Shown: positions 1 to 12,087, numbered from the stretch's first letter. The stretch: 64,000 nucleotides of DNA from Amoebophrya sp. A120 (GCA_905178155.1 CAJINV010000004.1:7942771-8006770), one strand, 5' to 3'. A program made the numbers and translations. The notes: generated from the letters alone by a model not told the origin.

Positions 1-966
1 TACTCTACACATCTTCTTTTCCATAGTATCGAATAAGATCAGGATACAACTACAACGACCTAGTTTTTATCTGATAGATGGCGCAGGAGGTGGACGAGCA
101 CAACACGCTATCAGGATAGGCTACCATCAATTGTACTAAGAGGGGCCGCTTTTTTTCGGTTTCGCTCTGGAGATTCTTTACTACGGGGGAAGAATTTATT
201 ATTCAGCTTTTTTTGAACACAAAAATCTATGCGAGTTTTTTATCGGAAAACAAGCGCAATAAAAATATACAATCAAAATTCATCACAACCAGCACGTGGA
301 TGAAACCCTGCCGCTCGAGGGTTCTTGCAACGAATCTGGCAGACGAGTAGACCAGAGATTCGAAGGGAGCAGATTGGTTGTTCGAGGAAGGAGCAAGACT
401 TCAATGGAAAAAACGAAGGCAGCATGCGTTACTGGCGTGATGTCGACGACATGAAGATCTTGAATTTATTTTGTCGGCTAGCTGCATTTTTAGCAGCAGT
501 TCGCTGCTATATACACTGCGACAAAGGTGGATCCAGCTACATAGAAATCCTAAACTGAGCAAGAAGACCTAGCAGCAGCACTGCAACATTGAGACCTGTA
601 CCTGCTCGTATCAAAAATGAAGTGAACGTCAGCAAAACCAAAAAGCAAAAACCATTGCGAAAAAGATCATCACATGCGACTGATGCCATTAGCAATTTTA
701 CTTGGACTCATTGCATAGCCAACATTTGATGTACTTCACTCCATATCAACAACCTTTCTCAACATCTCCTTTTGCTTCTCAGAAAACCGCACTCGATTTT
801 GTACGGATAGAAAATTTGGATTTGCAATCTCAATTCCGATTTTTTAGGCGATAAAGTTTGCGGTTGTCGTAATTTGGCAGTAGTTTTCGACCACTTCTAG
901 TCTCTGTAATTTCCGAAGTTTTTTTCGGGTGGATCATTTAAGGCTAAAACTCTCTCGCACAATAAA
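1..966. other. Intergenic / 5' flank
   Basis: No convincing coding exon or introner is seen here. The stretch is AT-rich with homopolymer runs and leads into the SEC61 gamma start. An AG at about 939-940 after a T-rich run could serve as a spliced-leader acceptor, but this is only inference. Confidence 0.5.
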
Positions 967-1816
967 ATGTCGAGCTCCGGTGACAAGACTGCTGCTGCTG
1001 CCGCCCAGCAGAACCCGTTGGCCCACCTTCCAATCCCGCCGTTTCTGACCAACAAGGAGCAGCCGATCGGTATAATTTTGGTGAATTTGTAATGCATGTC
1101 ATGCATAATATTACAAAAGTGGCTTTTGCATGACAGAAATCGGAAAATGCACGCGAAATATTAAATCAACCCTACTCCTCCAGGTTGGGCCTTCTCCTCT
1201 TTTCTGGAGTTTATCATCGACAGCAAGCGACTCTTATCAAATGCAAATATGTCTGGGTCTGGAAGAGTCCGAGATTTGTCATGCAGTTTTTCCAAGCTCT
1301 CCCACGTCTGGAATGCAGGGCCTAGCGCACAGGGTCTGCAGCCCCTTGGAGGTGATGCCGACCCTGCATAAGAAATGCTCTCTCAGCATGATGGCTAGAA
1401 GTGTGGGCACCTTTTCTTGCACGTCATGCATCACAGATCTTTGTGAGATCTGCACCACGCATCACAAGTTCGGATCCTCCCTGACCCAGACATGTTTGCA
1501 GTGGATAACCCTTGCAGCGATGCACCAAGCCGGACGCGCGGGAATTCAAGAAGATTTCGGTGGCGTGCGCTATCGGCTTCGCGATTATGGGCTTCATCGG
1601 GTATAATGTTGTCTACTAATATGTCTTTGGCGTTCTTTTGCATGAAAAAAATTATTTTCAAACCTGAAACAGCATGACAAATTCAATTTTTATTTTTGCC
1701 GATGAAATTTGTGATGCTATTTATGCTAGCTGCATTACTTTTGCAATGCATACAGGTACGTCGTCAAGCTGGTGTTCATCCCGATCAACAACATCATCGT
1801 CGGGATGGGAATGTAA
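967..1816 (+). CDS. SEC61G: Protein transport protein SEC61 subunit gamma
   Basis: Tail-anchored gamma subunit of the ER translocon, needed for co-translational protein import. Exons are 967-1069, 1184-1234, 1513-1600 and 1756-1816, giving about 100 residues. After a 30-residue Ala/Pro-rich N-terminus the product shows [19 protein letters not shown], then [20 protein letters not shown] and [13 protein letters not shown], the signature helix and tail of the family. The N-terminal extension is longer than in the roughly 68-residue animal protein. Introns 1070-1183 and 1601-1755 have GT-AG ends; the middle one is a family A introner. The start has an A-rich context (aataaaATG). Identity is secure from the C-terminal half; the exact N-terminus is inferred. 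Confidence 0.93.
1070..1183 (+). other. GT-AG intron carrying introner-type internal motifs
   Basis: First SEC61G intron, phase 1, joining PIG to WAF. It contains TTTGTAATGC and TTGCATGACA, the internal motif shared by all introner families, but no recognisable terminal inverted repeat. It may be an old introner that acquired canonical splice sites. Confidence 0.6.
1235..1507 (+). mobile_element. Introner, family A (SEC61G)
   Basis: 273 bp, TATCAAATG...GTGGATA; TSD ACTCT/ACCCT. Removal joins SKRL to LQRCTK, which matches the uninterrupted SEC61 gamma family, so the protein itself validates the junction. Confidence 0.9.
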
Positions 1817-3040
1817 AACGGGATCAGAAATTTAGTACTTGGTTTGAGCAAAAACTTCATTTCGCGCACGACCGGAAGCCCATCGTACACAGTTTCACCC
1901 AGCTGTTGAACTTAGCCAGCACACGATCTGCTCTACGTAGGAGCCGAGAACTACAGAAGCACGACTTCTTGCGGCCGGGTACATCAGCGATATTAACCAC
2001 AACCTGCGGCATCATCTACCAAAGTAGATGGCGCTTCTTCTTCACAAGAACAGGTGCTATAGCTATGACGACCGACGAGCATGGTGCGAAGGAGCCTGGG
2101 TCATGTTCGTGGGCTGAAGCAATGAATGCAACGCCGTAGTATTGAAGAGCCCGTTTCAAAATGTAGTTTTTGTACCCAAAATAAGATGAACCACGACAGC
2201 ACTAAGCGTGTATCACAAATTCAATGTTGATTTTGTATCCACAACGCATCATGTAGTGCAATTACCAGATGTAGTTCATGTGTTTAGAAAACACGACCTA
2301 TGTACTATCACTCTATCAGTATCACTAACACTGTCACAATTTTACACTTGTCACTTTCACACTTTTCTGTTCACTTTCGAATCTACTCCGAAAGAATGAC
2401 TCTGATGCACTACCCTGATTTGTATTTGAAGACTTTTACTACATTCGCAACACTGTTGTAGCAAAGCAAGCACTTGTTCTACCCAGACCAAAATTTCGAA
2501 GAAAAAGCTGTTCTTGCAGCTGCGCAATTTAGCGAAAGCACAGGCTCCTGTGCGCTGCCATCGTCCTTGCAAGGGACCTTGCTTTAGTGTTTCGATGTGC
2601 CCTGCTCAACTCTTTGTCGCTCGACCTCGAATGGGGAAGCCTCTGTAAGAATATCTTGCCTACCCCAGTTTCAACTAACGGTTTGTTGCAAAAATCCGTC
2701 GTTGCATCGTGAACAACGACACATAGAGAGCGAGCTGCATCTGAGTGCCAACAAGGGAATGGATTGCTGTGATCGGAAGTAGAAGTAGACACACTACTTA
2801 CTCCGGGTCGAGAGAGACGAGTTTTTTCGTGGGAGGCGTCGTACGGGCTGGTGACGCATGATATGACCATTGAGTGCTAGTTTCGTCTCGATTTCTTACC
2901 GCATGTTTTTTTACTTCAATGACAAGTCGCTTGCGCTTCTTCTTCTAACTAATTAAACCGCAAATATTTTTTGTACAGGCAGTCATTGTAGGTAGTCAGA
3001 ATGGAGCTTTAGTAGGTACTTCTAAGTTTTATTTAGACCC
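1817..3040. other. Intergenic
   Basis: No exon with homology or protein-like composition and no introner termini are seen. Short open frames on both strands have random-looking composition. Confidence 0.5.
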
Positions 3041-6000
3041 ATGTTGCAAGACATGTGGCAGCAGCAGCAAAGCAGACGGCAACACCGCCGGACGCTGCTC
3101 CTCTTGGGACGACCACCAGGGACGATAGTACCGCAGCGTCAGCACCGGTGGGTTTCTTTCTTCGCTTTCAGTTGCAGTGTACAACTTTCTTTGCGAGCGA
3201 GTGCTGGAGCAACGACAAGCAACGAGGATGCAGATCCTGGTACAAGAACCAGAACCTCTTCCACGGTGGAACAAAGAAGAATGGATGAAAGCATCAGCAA
3301 CGCCCATTCCAAGAGCGACCGGGACTACACCGAAGTTGAACAATACCTTTATTTATCAATTGCAAAAGTGTCTGGGTCTGGAAGAGTCCGAACTTGTGAT
3401 GCTGTCTCTGGATTCTGAAAAAAATTGTATTGCATGACCAGCAAGAGGGTTCCAGTTTGTGCTACGCGGAAAGGGCATTTCTCATGCGGAAGGTGAATCA
3501 GGAAGGCCTCTAAGAGTCTGCGATGCTAGGTCATGCATTGCAGGCATCATGGGTCATGAGAAATATGCATGACAGATCTCGCATTCTTCCAGACCCAGAC
3601 ATTTTTGCATTTGATATTATTTCTCCGATGAACAAGCGGGCATCGATGCCGAGGGCCAGGTGCAGAACGAGATTTCTGCGACGAGCAGACACGATAAGCT
3701 ACTACACCGGCGGAACAAAAAGGGAAAAAACGGCAAGAACGTAAACGACTTGATGTCCACTTCTTCTTCTTCTTTTTCAAACCCGGCCACGTTTTTACAG
3801 GAGCCGCAGCAAGAACTACCTCTAGTACCCGGTACTACTTCTACCGGTAGTAGCAGTACAAGAAGAAGTCGAAATGATGATCAAGATCATGATGCAAGAA
3901 GTACAGCGTCTCGACAGCTACGCCTGCTCCCTGTCGAAGGAAAAAATCACCGAAAACCGCCACAGCAGCTTCGTCAGGACCACCACGAGGAAAGCAGAAG
4001 AGCCGACAGTTACTTCCTGCAAAAAAAATCGTCTGAAAGAAAAGCCAACAATGTGGTCGAGATCGGCCCGCCCTACCCGCCGAACGCGATGCTGAGCCGG
4101 TGCCACGACGTTATCAAAAGGAAAAATCCCCCGTCCCCTTATCAAAACGAAGGTTCTGATGCAGGATTTGCGTACACAAATCAGATCTGTCTTGCTGGAG
4201 AGAAATGCAGGCCCATACTAAGCCTAAGTAGAGAGGTTTTGGCCTAGGCGTCTAGCATGAGGAACGTCCGTGCTGTAGGCCCATCAGCATCACAAACCGC
4301 CTGCACAATGCTGCGGCGCTTGTGGAGGTGCCTTCTTGCAAGACGGACGCGATTTGTGGTCTCAAATCAGCAACACAAATTTTCGGAAACATACCTTTTC
4401 GATATGGGGAGGGGGGGTTTTTCCTGTTAATAGACGTTCTCGCCTGTTTAGATGGCTTGGAATACTTCCCGGACCGTGGGCAAGGTACGGTAGAACTTTA
4501 CTATGCACTGTGGTAGTACAGCTGGTTAGTCTTCGTTTACGTGTATGTTGACTACGTGAAAGGAAGGTGTGTCTATAATTTTCGTATCATGCAGAGCCAG
4601 AACTGTACAACCTAGTTGCAGTCGAGAAAGCTGACTTTTATTGCAAAAGATACATCAGTCATCTGTACGACCGGCATCACCAGTTGTGAGCTGCACTAGA
4701 TCAATTTGGATAAAATCAAAAAAAACATCACTCACAGGCGGAAGCACTATGCATTGCAAAAGGAAAAGCATCATACTCGTATAAATGCATTACAACTTTC
4801 CTCAGCATGAGAAATAAAATTTGTAATGCGGATTTACCTTAAGAGCAAGATTTGTAATGCAAGACTTGCATTTATACGAGTACGATACTTTTGCAATGCA
4901 TAAGTACTATTCACCAGCAGCCTTTCGCCACGAAGCGGCTGACGCGCGAAGATATTCGTGCTAAATTCCAAGACTATCCTAAGCAAAAACGTCCCCACCC
5001 CATAGTCAAGTTGGGAATCTAGCAACACAAGTCGCCAAGTTTTGGGAGCTGTGCATGACAAGTTTCCCTCTGCAGTGTGGTGCTGGTTGGCAAAGGAAGC
5101 CGCATTAGAAAGCCATTTTCTCATCCTATGCACAGCATTACAAATTCCAAAACGCGATTGCAAAAGCCTCTCATGGAGCTGCGCATAACAAATGCTGCTG
5201 TCATTGCGCAGTTGCATGACAACTCTGGGGCGGGGACGTTTTTACTCAGGATAAAGACAAAGCGCTGCTCATCGTGCAAACCTGCGTCGTATCAAATGCA
5301 AATATGTCTGGGTCTGGAAGGATGCAAGGTTTGCCATGCTTGTCTGGCATGACCGTCAACTCTGTGATGCTTAGGCGCGAAAAGTAGATCCTCTTGCCTG
5401 TCATGCAAAAATGGAGCCTGCCATGCGGAATACGCAACACAGATGAGCTCAAAAACTTGTCATGCTTGGCCACCTATTTTTGCAGTGAGCTCATCATTCA
5501 CAGAGTTGCATCACAAGTTTCCAGACCCAGACATATTTGCATTTGATACGTCGGGCTGGAAGAAACGGGGGCGCACTTGCGGTTTCTGGAGGAACATTTT
5601 CGCACACGGTACCAGAGCAACCGGCTCGCGATGTATCCTGTGTAAATAAAGCGTCCCCACCACAGAATTGTCATGCAAATCTGCAAGCCTAAGCCGTAAT
5701 ATTCATGCGCGGCAACAGCATGAGGAGCGTGTCCTAGTTCTAAAATACTATAATTTCGGGATTTGTAATGCTGGACTCAGGGTATTAAGGAAGCCGATGC
5801 TTGTCATGCGGTTGCACCTGGTAGAGGCATGCTAGTACACAACTACGAGCTCAACAAACTTGTCATGCGCAACAGCCAATCGGCGAGCTGCTTTCTGTAC
5901 CGCAAAGGTGTAGCCATCTCGAGGACCTTGCGGTGAAGACGCCGTCTTTACTCAGGATACAATATTGGTTTTCCCAACGGACGGTACCGACGAGTATTCC

Positions 6001-9000
6001 GCCTGCGTTCCGCACCCGGCGGGCGCGGCGGCGAGACAAATTGCCGCGGGCAAATCCTTATGGATTGCAAAAGTATCGTACTCGTATAAATGCATTACAA
6101 ATTTTTTCAGCATGAGAAATAAAATATGTAATGCAGATTTGCCTTAAGACAAAGATTTGTATATGCAAGACTTGCATTTATACGAATACGATACAGTTGC
6201 ACAGGATAATCCTACGCTGAACTCGAGCACTTGAGCGTGAAAGTGTTCGACGCCGCCGGCCAGGACGCCGGGCTGCAAATTGCGCTGCATGCGGGACTAT
6301 GCATTGCAAATGTGTCTGGGTCTGGAACAAGAAGGGAACTTGTGATGCTAACTTTGGACTCTATAAAAAATCTGTATTGCGTGACCAGCGAAAGAGTAGT
6401 CCAGTTTGTGCTACGCGGGGAGGGCATTTGTCATGCGGAATAGGCATCTGGATCTGGAAACTCTCTAAAAATCTGTGATGTTAGGTCATGCATTGCAGAC
6501 ATCCTGGGTCATGCCAAATAGGCATGACAAATCTACTCGCAATCTCCCAGACCCAGACATATTTGCACCTGATAGGGACCGCACCAGCTCCCGCCCACCT
6601 CTGCCGTCGTTACCGTGTTCGCGCTACTAGAAGGAATAACTGCCCCTCCCCATATCGAAAAAGAATTTTGTGATGCTGTATTTGAGTTTCACAAGTCGAT
6701 TTGTATTGCTAGAAGGGCAAGAGCCGCAGCTGTGGCCTCGTTTGCAGGCAATTTGTCATGCTGTTTCCCACTTCCAGCTGCCTCTCGCTATGCTGAAGAT
6801 GCAAGGCATTCCCACGCCCCCAGCACTACAATCCGCATCTTTTTCCTTCAAGCATAACAAAGCTGATACGTGACCACAAATGTGCATTACAGATTTCCGT
6901 TTTGATATGGGGAGGGGGAATTTTTCTTCTTGATACGCGCCAGCGTCCTCGCGTTTCACCGATGTGCATGTGGCCAGCCACATGGCAGATGCATGGTTGG
7001 CGAATGACGCCGAAGCCGCCTGCCCCGTAATGTCTCCTACGTGGGCCTGCATATTAACCCATCCGGATAAGGTACCAGCTTCATTTCTGTGACGTAAGGG
7101 CCTTACAGAGTTTGTGTTTTACTTACTTTCATGTATCTCTCGACAGACTCAGACATAATAAAAGCATCGAAGACCCAGACTCACCTCCCCGTCGGCTTCA
7201 ATGGATAAAAAAAAAACAAATTCAAATGAAACCATACTGTACAAAAGGTCTACCAACAAGCGTTCACGGAAAAAGACCTGGCGCGCCTCGCCTCAGAACG
7301 GTTCTGGAGCCACGTAAAATCCGACAAGGCGCACTTTATCCTGAAGGGCCAGGGAGCAGTGCAGCCGGCGAACCAGGAGGCCACCGCTTTGCCCTACCCC
7401 TTTGTAAAATTTCTTGTAGACGTGCACGGTTTTGTCCGCGGTCGCTACGGTGGGCGGGAATGGCACGAGGCGCAGGGGTATGTAGTATGAATTGCAAAAG
7501 CATTGTACTGTATCCAATGCAAAAGTGTCTGGGTCTGGAAGAATACGCGATTTGTCATGCAACTTTTCCATGACCCATGAGGTCTGGAATGCAGGACCTA
7601 GCATGACAGATTCTGTGCGATCTCTCTCATGCCTATTCTGCATGAGAAACCCCCTCCCGACTTGGTCAAAACTGGACGACTTTTGGTAATTATGCAACAC
7701 AGATTTTTGCATGCTTCAGATTTAGCATGCGAAGTTGCATTCTTCCAGACCCAGACATTTTTACATTTGATATACTGTACAACTAGCATAAATTGCAAAA
7801 CGAATTTTCTCAGCATGAGGAATGAAATTTGCAATGCGGATTTCGTTTGAGAAAGAGATTTGCAATGCATGACTGCGATTAGCACGAGCAGTGCGATGCT
7901 TTTGCAATGCATATGTCGCAAGCTCCTACAAATGGTCCATGAGCTCCTACAATGACGATGATCAGGATATGGGATTCTCAATTGTTACATTCCCAACCGT
8001 TACATGAATTTGTGATGCAAGAATGGCAACAGGGAAAGGCCGGATCTTGCAGCTCTTGCATTACAAATTCGGCACAGAGTACCATGCTGCTTAGCCCTTC
8101 CAAAATTGTCATGCGAAGTAGCTCTACCGTGTATACGTTGATGCTCATTGTGCATGACAAATCATCTAACAGTTGAGAATGTAACATGTGAGAACGCCAT
8201 ACAGGAACTGCAGGACGCCGTCAAGCAGGTGGTAGACGCAGAGACCAGCAAGGCCCATGTGGTATATGGGCCTTGGGCCAGTGCCAGCAGCGCGCGGACC
8301 TCCAAGGCGCAGGGTTTGTACGATCTACTGAAAACTCTCGAGCCCCTTCCGGCCCCGGAGCAGGCCAGCGACTCTGAAGATGAGGAGTACAACCAGCATC
8401 CGCCGGGACAGGAGCCCTGGGACGGTACTTGCTTCAGTAACCGGGTGCTGCTCGTGCTCACCTTGCCCATGAGTTGCGTGCTGCCGCAGCCCACGGAGCA
8501 GCTGCTGATTCGTCTACACACGCAGTTTTGGAACAAGCCCGTGACTTTTTTACTGTTTCCAACCCCAACCTTCCCCGGGAGCGGCGCAGTGGAACCACGA
8601 GGGCCGCAGCAACACACGACGCAACACCAGTCCGGAGCTTTCGACGCCTGCTACAGTCTACTGTCCGATCTGGAGCAGCTATCCAAGAAAAAAACGTTGT
8701 TAGTGTAAATTTGTGATGCGAGCGCAACATGCAAGTCGATTGCGTCTTTCATGCTTGGCATGCATCGTGGGGTCCATTAAAGGGCGTGTTCGCTTACTAT
8801 CTGCGCATGGCAGGTTTTTGCTGTCATGCAAGAGATATTTGATGTCATGCTGATCCTCCAAAAAAGTATACACCTACAATGTTTTTTTCTTGGAAAGCAG
8901 CGACTCGACGAACATCACGACGCGTCCTTGGACAGTCATTATGCATCTTGTAAAAGTTTCCTCGTACTGGCATCGATTGTATTTACAAATAGAAGGCCTC

Positions 9001-12000
9001 GTTCTTCCAATTTGTACCAGAAAAAACTGCAATTTGTACCATATGACTGAGTTCGTCCCATTGGCCATAGATCTGTCATGTGCATCACTGAAAGTAAGTA
9101 CGAAAACCTACGATGGTGCTTTTGTATTTGATAGTCTTGACGGGAGAACTACAGCAATGACCTCTTCGTCTCGCCGCGACAGCGGTGGCTCGCAGATTAC
9201 CCCGTTGAGTCTGTGCCAGCCCCGGAAACCCTGCGCCAAGGTGTTATGAACTGCAAAAGTATCGTACTCGTATAAATGCATTACAAATTTCCTCAGCATG
9301 AGAAAAAATTTGTAATGCGGATTTACCTTAAGAAAAAGATTTGTAATGCATGACTGCAACACGAGTGCGATACTTTTGCACAAGATAGGTGTTCCCCGCG
9401 GTCCATGTGAACCGGAAGAGTTTTCACCCAACGATATCCTAGGTAAAAACGTGCCCACCCCATAGTTGTCATGCAATTCTGCATGCCAAAAAAGTTTCTC
9501 ATGCGGAGCCCTATGAGAAGCATTTTCTATTCGTGCTTTGGAATTTGTGATGCTAGAATCAGCATGCTATGCTAGATCTGTGATGCGTCTGAACCAACTA
9601 AGCAGGACTACACTACGAGGACAAACTTGTCATGCCAGACAACCAAGGCTGGCTGATTTGTCTAGCAGATTTCCCATCTTGACTATGGTGTAGACACGTT
9701 TTTACTCAAGATAAACGACCGGCGCGGAGTTACCCAACGCCGACGTGGCGCCCTTATTCGAGTTTCTGAAAGGCGAGGCGCCGGAGTTCGGGCACGTGTC
9801 TACGAGGAGCAAAGGTGAAAATGGAGAGGCGACAAGTAGTACTATCTAATCGGAACAAATATGTCGTCACTGTGTTTAGAGGTCCTGTCGAAAGATTTTT
9901 ATGCAGCACATTTTTGTAATGATTGCTCAAAAGTTTATCTTTAGTCGCATCGATTTTGACGGAGTTGTGATCTTGTCTCCATGTGGTGCGGCTGTAAAAG
10001 CGCATGACAAGTTCAATATTTGATGGCTCCTTCATCTCGGCACCACAGAAGCGCGCAAAAATTTGTCATGCTTGGCTGCTTAATTTCTAATTTTATACAC
10101 TTACTTTCTTTGCTACTCGTCTTGTCTACTAGCATGACAAATTCCCAGTGACGGAGATCGATGTTTGCCCTGCATAGGGGGTGATGAAATATGAAATGCA
10201 AAAGCATCGTACTAGTATAAATCGCATGACAAATTTCCTCAGCATGGGAAAAAAAATTTGTAATGCGGATTTTACCTGAGAAAGAAATTTGTGATGCATG
10301 AATGCGATTAGTACGAGTGCGATAGTTTTGCACAGGATATGAAAAAGCGTGGTACGAAGCGGTGTCGGAAAACGTGTCGTGGCTATATGCATTGCAAAAG
10401 TAACGTACTAGTATAAATTGCATTACAAATTTTCTCAAGAAGAAAAGTGGAATTTGTAATGCTGTTTTACCTTTGGACGAAGATTTGTCATGCGTATTTG
10501 CAATTAGTACGAGTACGATACTTTTGCACAGCATAGGCTAATGGTATCCACAACTGCAATGACCATGTCTAGGTCTGGAACAAACGTTCTAGAAACCTGT
10601 GATGCGCATTTCGGATCAGACAAAAACCTGTCATGCATGGACAGGAAATAAAGTAGCCCTGTGGTATTCATCGTGATCAGGTACAACTTATTGAGCCAAT
10701 AGTACCACAACGCCGTCGAACCTGTGATCATGCTATAATTGCTTCTATCTGCAAGAGCTACTACTGGGTCACTTCATGGAAAAAGAGCATGACAAGAAAA
10801 ATATCCCGAACAAACCAGACAGGCTTGCGAAAATGCATACATGGGCACGACGACGACGCCGGAACAATCTGGCTACACGGTGGTGGAGGACCCGGCCATT
10901 GAGTAAAATAGCTTTTGACGTAGTAGAAAATTATGAGAATGTTGTAAGACATTAACAAGTGTATGTTGCATGACCGACTCGTTTTGTTTCCCACGTCAAA
11001 AAACAGAGCATTACTTTTTCGCGGATTCTACAAGAAGGTCATCGACGCCAACACAATAAAATACAACAGCTTGAAGTCGAACTTTGTCGAGTTTCTGATC
11101 GACCGACGGGGATTTCTATGGCGTTCTCAAACGTTACACTCTCAACTGTTACATGAACTTGTAATGCAAGAACGGCAAAAGTGAAACGGCGAAGTTTGCG
11201 CCTTTTGCATTACAAGTTCCGCACAGATTTAGGTGCTGTCTAGCCCCTCGCAGATTTGTCATGCGAAGCAGCTTGACCATCTGGCGGCTTAAGGTAGTTT
11301 TGCATGACAAATCCATGTAACAAAGGCGGCTTAAGGTTGTTGTCTCTCGGTAGAAATCACGCTGTTCAAAAATTTCTGTTTTGGAGTTTACCGGGTACGC
11401 GGTTAAGAGTTTGTCGACGTAATTTACAAAGGGACGCCCTGCCCTTAGTTTCCCAACATGACAAATCCATGTAACAGTTGAGAATGTAACGTTTGAGAAT
11501 CCCATAATTTCCTTGTGGACGGTATGGAACCGGGGTTGCAGATGAACTGTATGCGAGGTATGCATTGCAAATTCGTCATCTCCTGGTGCATCTGGAAGAT
11601 GAGTGCGAGGTTATTGGTCATGCATCTCGTGGATGATCACAAAGCTGGTCTTCTGGAATGCTGCACGACCCAGAAGCATCACAAATTTAATTTGTTTGCA
11701 AGAGTTTCTTAAACCATGCCGATTTCGCATAACGGGATCTTTTGCGAGGCAAGAAATGGACAGTAACTTTTATTGCCGTTCATCTTGTTCGTGCAGCACA
11801 AAGACTTTCGCGATTCAAATTTAGCATGACAAACTTCGAAGCTTCCAAAGAGCCCAGATCTCGATATTTGCAGTGGATACGAGGGTCCTTGCTGCGGACA
11901 TGACTCACCTGGTGGACCCGCAGACCAGTTGTGGAATGGTGTGACGTTATGGAGAAACAGGTTCATTTTGGTCCACGAAAAACTAAAAAAAGTTTTGTCC

Positions 12001-12087
12001 AACCCTGAGAAACTCGACTACGTTTCTACGATTTTTACCCTAAAAACATTTTTAGCTACTGTATTAGTGTTTCTTCTATTGCCATGA
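3041..12087 (+). CDS. Large multi-exon protein of unknown function
   Basis: Not recognised. Exons join in frame across 21 introners and at least four GT-AG or GT-like introns (4485-4737, 7072-7247, 9815-10147, 10903-11006). The N-terminus has a short hydrophobic stretch (WVSFFAFSCSVQLSL), then a basic Ser-rich region. The middle contains a conserved-looking segment ALLIVQTCVGLEETGAHLRF and later FVKFLVDVHGFVRGRYGG. The 3' half includes EQSGYTVVEDPAIEALLFRG. Whether 3041-4484 and 4738 onward are one gene is inferred: no start codon lies near 4738 and donor/acceptor phases agree. The 3' end is unclear. The TSD rule gives a stop at 11944, while another frame (LWRNRFILVHEKLKKVLSN followed by a hydrophobic tail) runs to 12087, and open frames continue to 12421. 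Confidence 0.6.
3354..3616 (+). mobile_element. Introner, family A
   Basis: 263 bp; perfect TSD TTATT. Joins EQYLY to FSDEQ. Confidence 0.92.
4112..4432 (+). mobile_element. Introner, family G
   Basis: 321 bp; perfect TSD GACGT. The C-rich left end pairs with GATATGGGGAGGGGGG on the right. Joins CHDV to LACLD. Confidence 0.9.
4748..4902 (+). mobile_element. Introner, family B
   Basis: 155 bp, TATG...CATA; TSD AGCAC/AGTAC. Joins GGST to IHQQP. Confidence 0.88.
4975..5253 (+). mobile_element. Introner, family C
   Basis: 279 bp; perfect TSD AAGAC. Joins AKFQD to KALL. Confidence 0.92.
5290..5548 (+). mobile_element. Introner, family A
   Basis: 259 bp; perfect TSD CGTCG. Joins QTCV to GLEE; only a 36-nt exon separates it from the preceding family C element. 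Confidence 0.92.
5634..5959 (+). mobile_element. Introner, family C, degenerate
   Basis: 326 bp. The right repeat has lost part of its G-rich core (GACGCCGTCTTTACTCAG). TSD is poor (CGATG/CAATA), but removal still keeps frame, NRLAM to LVFPT, suggesting an older copy. Confidence 0.75.
6059..6208 (+). mobile_element. Introner, family B
   Basis: 150 bp; perfect TSD ATCCT. Joins AGKS to YAELE. Confidence 0.92.
6298..6574 (+). mobile_element. Introner, family A
   Basis: 277 bp; perfect TSD GGGAC. Joins LHAG to PHQLP. Its interior matches, in opposite orientation, the family A element at 25988-26249. Confidence 0.92.
6625..6935 (+). mobile_element. Introner, family G
   Basis: 311 bp; perfect TSD CGCGC. 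Starts TAC rather than TAT. Joins VTVFA to PASS. Confidence 0.87.
7486..7913 (+). mobile_element. Introner, family B, host of a nested introner
   Basis: 428 bp including the nested family A element; about 161 bp without it. TSD TGTAG/TGTCG. Joins QGYV to ASSY. Confidence 0.88.
7511..7772 (+). mobile_element. Introner, family A, nested inside family B
   Basis: 262 bp; perfect TSD TACTG lying within the left inverted repeat of the family B element. Very similar to the copy at 48774-49035. Confidence 0.93.
7968..8201 (+). mobile_element. Introner, family E
   Basis: 234 bp, TATGG...GCCATA; perfect TSD CAGGA. Joins DDDQ to ELQD. Confidence 0.92.
8680..8896 (+). mobile_element. Introner, family F
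   Basis: 217 bp; perfect TSD GCAGC. The right end reads GGAAA instead of GGATA. Joins LEQ to RLDE. Confidence 0.85.
8940..9133 (+). mobile_element. Introner, family B, degenerate
   Basis: 194 bp. Both inverted repeats are diverged (TATGCATCTTGTAAAAG; GCTTTTGTATTTGATA). TSD GTCAT/GTCTT. Joins SLDS to LDGR, the frame that continues correctly downstream. Confidence 0.72.
9245..9387 (+). mobile_element. Introner, family B
   Basis: 143 bp; perfect TSD GGTGT. Joins CAKV to FPAV. Confidence 0.92.
9435..9713 (+). mobile_element. Introner, family C
   Basis: 279 bp; perfect TSD AACGA. Joins HPT to TGAE. Confidence 0.91.
10190..10339 (+). mobile_element. Introner, family B
   Basis: 150 bp; perfect TSD TGAAA. 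Joins GGDE to KAWY. Confidence 0.92.
10386..10535 (+). mobile_element. Introner, family B
   Basis: 150 bp; perfect TSD GGCTA. Only 9 nt separate it from the next introner, leaving a micro-exon. Confidence 0.92.
10545..10839 (+). mobile_element. Introner, family A, degenerate
   Basis: 295 bp; TSD AATGG/CATGG. The right repeat is eroded (ACCAGACAGGCTTGCG in place of the usual CCAGACCCAGACAT core). Together with the preceding element joins VSWL to MGTT. Confidence 0.78.
11117..11506 (+). mobile_element. Introner, family E, with internal expansion
   Basis: 390 bp against about 240 for the family; perfect TSD ATTTC. About 154 bp extra lies between two copies of a 19-nt repeat (11303-11321 and 11457-11475). 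Joins RRGF to PCGR under the TSD rule. Confidence 0.88.
11559..11879 (+). mobile_element. Introner, family A, diverged
   Basis: 321 bp; perfect TSD CGAGG, a sequence that also permits GT-AG excision. The inverted repeats keep only partial similarity (GTGCATCTGGAAG; CTTCCAAAGAGCCCAGA). Confidence 0.8.

Noticed and set aside
11880-12087. Calling the hydrophobic-tailed frame ending at 12087 as the definite C-terminus of the large gene.
   Set aside because: The frame implied by duplication-based removal of the two preceding introners stops at 11944; the choice needs cDNA, so the end is left uncertain.
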